Shown in pieces: positions 5,641 to 6,279 of a DNA stretch of 6,279 nt. Within the stretch, counting starts at the first letter, position 1. Each line of letters begins with the position of its first letter. The stretch comes from Limnochordia bacterium (GTDB lineage: Bacteria > Bacillota > Limnochordia > Darwinibacteriales > SLO01): assembly GCA_007132635.1 (NCBI GenBank), contig SLOG01000205.1:1-6279 (forward strand), read 5' to 3'. The notes beneath the pieces were generated by a model. The model was not told the origin of the DNA and ran no database searches. It saw only the letters and a program-made list of their open reading frames with translations. The position numbers were made by a program, and so were the translations under genes.

Positions 5641-6279
5641 TCAGAACTGTGTCCTGGCAAATCGGAAGCCGAAGGTTGAACCCGCATAGTCGGGGACGCA
5701 GCCGAAGGCGCCGGCCACAGTCTGGGCGCACGGGCAGAGGTTCCAACTGCCTCCGCGGAAGATCCGGCCGGGTCCGAGCTGCGTAAAGGTCCACTCCCAA
5801 ACGTTCCCGCTCATGTCGTAGAGCCCCAGTGCATTGGCAGATTTGAGGCCTACGTCTTCCGTGCCTTCGGCGTAGAACCACGCCACGCCTGCCGTGGTTG
5901 CTGCATCCATGAAGTTTGCCCCAGCACCGCTGGCATGGCTGGCTGGGGTCCAATAAAGACCAGCAACCTCTACCGCATCAGCAGACATTTCGTTTCCCCT
6001 GTACCGCGCCGCAAGCTCGAACTCCATACTCGTCGGCAGACGAAACCCGTCGGTATCGCCTTGAACTGTATGGTCCCAAGCCGCCCAGTTCCCGGCATCT
6101 TTGATAACGCTGCCCTGATACGCATACACAGGCTGATAGTCCAGCATCTCGGATAGAGCATTACACCAGACAATGCTGTCTGCCCAGCTTACTACAGTCA
6201 CGGGTTGATTTCTTTTCGCTGTCGGGATTCCCCCGATACTTCCATGGCTCCCCTCTTGACCTTCATTGACAAAGGTGTA
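5641..6279 (-). CDS. FGE-sulfatase/SUMF1-domain protein (5' end outside window)
   Basis: The 212 visible residues are the C-terminal part of a formylglycine-generating-enzyme-fold domain and stay open to the window edge. In order they show the segment YTFVNEGQEGSHGSIGG, PVTVVSWADSIVWCNALSEM (26-45), DGFRLPTSMEFELAAR (77-92), ANALGLYDMSGNVWEW (148-163), RGGSW (175-179) and GFRFAR (204-209). These are the standard landmarks of the family. True FGE oxidises a sulfatase cysteine using two cysteines after RGGS, in a pattern like GGSYxCxxxxC. Here the cysteines are at NLCPC (182, 184) and 194, which does not fit, so catalytic FGE activity is doubtful. Many FGE-fold proteins in anaerobes are non-catalytic, often secreted or lipoprotein domains; the N-terminus needed to judge this is missing. 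A GTG at 6201 is internal, not a start. The gene is followed by a strong terminator. Confidence 0.9.
   Translation of the reverse strand, partial: YTFVNEGQEGSHGSIGGIPTAKRNQPVTVVSWADSIVWCNALSEMLDYQPVYAYQGSVIKDAGNWAAWDHTVQGDTDGFRLPTSMEFELAARYRGNEMSADAVEVAGLYWTPASHASGAGANFMDAATTAGVAWFYAEGTEDVGLKSANALGLYDMSGNVWEWTFTQLGPGRIFRGGSWNLCPCAQTVAGAFGCVPDYAGSTFGFRFARTQF

Noticed and set aside
5483..5953. 156-codon minus-strand frame overlapping the FGE-like gene
   Set aside because: It is arginine- and cysteine-rich out-of-frame sequence opposite conserved FGE motifs, and it runs through the terminator.
6201..6201. GTG at 6201 as the start of the FGE-like gene
   Set aside because: The 26 codons upstream to the window edge match the conserved FGE segment (NEGQEGSHGSIGG), so the GTG is an internal valine.

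Overview
All genes in this window lie on the minus strand, so the biological reading order is from position 6279 down to 1. No rRNA, tRNA, CRISPR array or insertion sequence was seen. The organism is a bacterium with strong GGAGG-type ribosome binding sites and roughly balanced base composition. A soluble PAS chemoreceptor, a family 4 glycosidase, a fumarate-reductase-like flavoprotein and a formylglycine-generating-enzyme (FGE)-like protein suggest a motile anaerobe or facultative fermenter. Bacillota (Clostridia/Negativicutes-like) is my first guess and Spirochaetota the alternative. This is inference from gene content, not from a marker gene.

Layout in transcription order: (1) 6279-5641, the C-terminal 212 residues of an FGE-sulfatase/SUMF1-fold protein, followed by a convincing intrinsic terminator at 5592-5563. 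(2) A 314-base non-coding stretch (5640-5327) holding that terminator and the leader of the next operon, with a weak promoter candidate and a perfect 10-base palindrome. (3) 5326-3971, a glycoside hydrolase family 4 enzyme (NAD+ and metal dependent) with a CHG active-site signature that points to a non-phosphorylated, probably uronic-acid, substrate. (4) 3939-2545, a cytosolic FAD-dependent oxidoreductase of the fumarate reductase/3-ketosteroid dehydrogenase class, only 31 bases downstream and surely co-transcribed. (5) 2471-2100, an unrecognised 123-residue protein with a LDYGxxGKLRISDH core. A possible 21-codon cysteine-rich peptide overlaps its stop codon. (6) 1989-1159, a class I SAM-dependent methyltransferase. 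(7) A 279-base gap with a sigma-28-like promoter and an adjacent perfect dyad. (8) 879-1, the N-terminal 293 residues of a soluble PAS methyl-accepting chemotaxis protein, cut by the window edge.

The clearest functional unit is the glycosidase/flavoprotein pair. The hydrolase could release an aglycone or sugar acid that the flavoprotein then oxidises or reduces. The small unknown protein and the methyltransferase follow in the same direction with short gaps and may be part of the same transcript, but nothing in their sequences ties them to sugar metabolism. The chemoreceptor appears to have its own chemotaxis-type promoter. I did not find a clear novel defence or mobile system. The best leads are the GH4/flavoprotein couple, the four-cysteine PAS domain, the promoter-dyad arrangement and the unknown small protein.
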